5,945 bases of DNA from Lentisphaerota bacterium. GTDB taxonomy: Bacteria > Verrucomicrobiota > Lentisphaeria > Oligosphaerales > Oligosphaeraceae. The stretch is from assembly GCA_012800565.1 (NCBI GenBank), contig JAAZIZ010000361.1:1-5945 (forward strand), read 5' to 3'. This document shows positions 5,256-5,945 of this stretch, one piece after another (position 1 is the first letter of the stretch; every line of letters starts with the position of its first letter). The notes under the pieces were generated by a model. That model saw nothing but the letters and a program-made list of their open reading frames with translations, searched no databases and was not told the origin of the DNA. Position numbers and translations under genes: made by a program.

Positions 5256-5945
5256 TCAGAACTGTTCCGGCTGCAGGCCGATGTCGTTTTTACGGCAATC
5301 CGGGTGGGTGGCGAAAAAGTCTGCGAATTCCAGGGGCAGATATTTTCCTTTCACGTGCTTGTGTTCAATCTCGGTGGCCTGTTTACCCATCTCCGCAGTT
5401 TCTTCCAGGTAGCGGTTATCGGATGCGTCATTGACATCGGGCGGATTTTTGAAGCGCAGCAGGTCCGGGAAAGCCCGAAAAGCGGGATTGGCGAAGAAGG
5501 ATGTGCGCGGCAGCTTGGTATATTTCAGGAAGTCCGCGTAGTTGACTTGTTTTGCCACCGGGTCGCCCTCGTAACGGTGAAAACTGTATAGTGCGCGTTT
5601 TTCCTCGCTGGTGCGGACGAAGTAGCAGTTCTGGGCTTCGCGGATGGATTCGATATTCAGGCAGCCTATCAACGGGTTCCGGATTTTCGCGGGTATGCAG
5701 TCGGCAATCAGGTTGTTGCGGATGGTGGCGATTTCCGGGACCAGGTTATGGATGTAAAAGTGGTTGATCTGGTTGTTTACCCAGACGCAGTTGCGGATCA
5801 GCAGGTCCGGACAGCGAGAGAAGTTGGCACCATGAAAGCCGCGGGTTATCACGCAGTTGGCTACAGTCAGATTCTGGACCGAGTTCGCCTGGATGAACAC
5901 CGGCGTATAGCCGTCGCTGCGGCCGTCATAAAAACAGCGCTGGAC
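5256..5945 (-). CDS. Right-handed parallel beta-helix repeat protein, C-terminal part (5' end outside window)
   Basis: Partial gene: the frame is open from the right window edge to TGA at 5258-5256, giving 229 visible residues. Early residues show repeating coils of about 23-25 residues with the rung pattern of parallel beta-helix proteins: NLTVANCVITRG, then DLLIRNCVWVNN, then ATIRNNLIADC, then a degenerate IREAQNCYFVR. Many such proteins are secreted or periplasmic polysaccharide-binding or polysaccharide-cleaving enzymes. No catalytic residues can be assigned here, and a signal peptide would lie outside the window. The last 100 residues or so leave the repeat pattern, are charged (LEETAEMGKQATEIEHKH), and end in NDIGLQPEQF, with no membrane anchor visible. 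An internal GTG at 5900 is an unlikely start: no ribosome-binding site precedes it and the upstream frame continues in the same style (CFYDGRSDGYTP). Confidence 0.8.
   Translation of the reverse strand, partial: VQRCFYDGRSDGYTPVFIQANSVQNLTVANCVITRGFHGANFSRCPDLLIRNCVWVNNQINHFYIHNLVPEIATIRNNLIADCIPAKIRNPLIGCLNIESIREAQNCYFVRTSEEKRALYSFHRYEGDPVAKQVNYADFLKYTKLPRTSFFANPAFRAFPDLLRFKNPPDVNDASDNRYLEETAEMGKQATEIEHKHVKGKYLPLEFADFFATHPDCRKNDIGLQPEQF

Noticed and set aside
5898..5900. GTG as the true start of the beta-helix gene
   Set aside because: The frame stays open to the window edge with similar composition and no ribosome-binding site precedes the GTG, so the gene is cut by the window.

Overview
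The window carries six protein-coding genes, two of them cut by the window edges, and no RNA genes, mobile elements or CRISPR. The DNA is moderately GC-rich. I read it as a chromosomal segment of an anaerobic, probably polysaccharide- or glycan-using bacterium. The mix of a DegT-family aminotransferase beside a parallel beta-helix protein, a cupin-XRE regulator paired with an AMP-forming acyl-CoA ligase, and cysteine-rich proteins is reminiscent of the PVC group (Lentisphaerota or relatives). That placement is a low-confidence inference from gene style, not from a marker gene.

Plus-strand block (1-3850). It opens with the C-terminal half of glucosamine-6-phosphate deaminase (nagB-like). After 44 nt come three genes: an XRE-type helix-turn-helix regulator with a C-terminal cupin domain (490-1044), an AMP-forming acyl-CoA synthetase of the medium-chain (ACSM-like) type (1181-2866), and a DppD/OppD-type peptide ABC transporter ATPase (2870-3850). 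The last two are separated by only 3 nt and the ATPase ribosome-binding site lies inside the synthetase gene, so they are almost certainly co-translated. The 136-nt gap between regulator and synthetase holds an inverted repeat around an AT-rich core and a bulged stem. This is a plausible place for an operator or leader structure.

Minus-strand block (3914-5945). Reading leftwards, the C-terminal part of a right-handed parallel beta-helix protein (start outside the window) is followed, after 97 nt without an obvious terminator, by a DegT/DnrJ/EryC1/StrS PLP-dependent sugar aminotransferase. A strong intrinsic terminator (9-bp stem plus U8) ends this block at about 3894-3862.

The two blocks converge in a 63-bp gap. 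Working together: the plus-strand genes look like a regulated acid-activation unit (cupin sensor/regulator plus acyl-CoA ligase) to which a lone transporter ATPase has been joined. The minus-strand genes look like a carbohydrate-related pair. I found nothing that clearly amounts to a new defence, mobile or signalling system. The most unusual point is the single DppD-type ATPase coupled to an acyl-CoA ligase, with no permease, binding protein or DppF partner in view.
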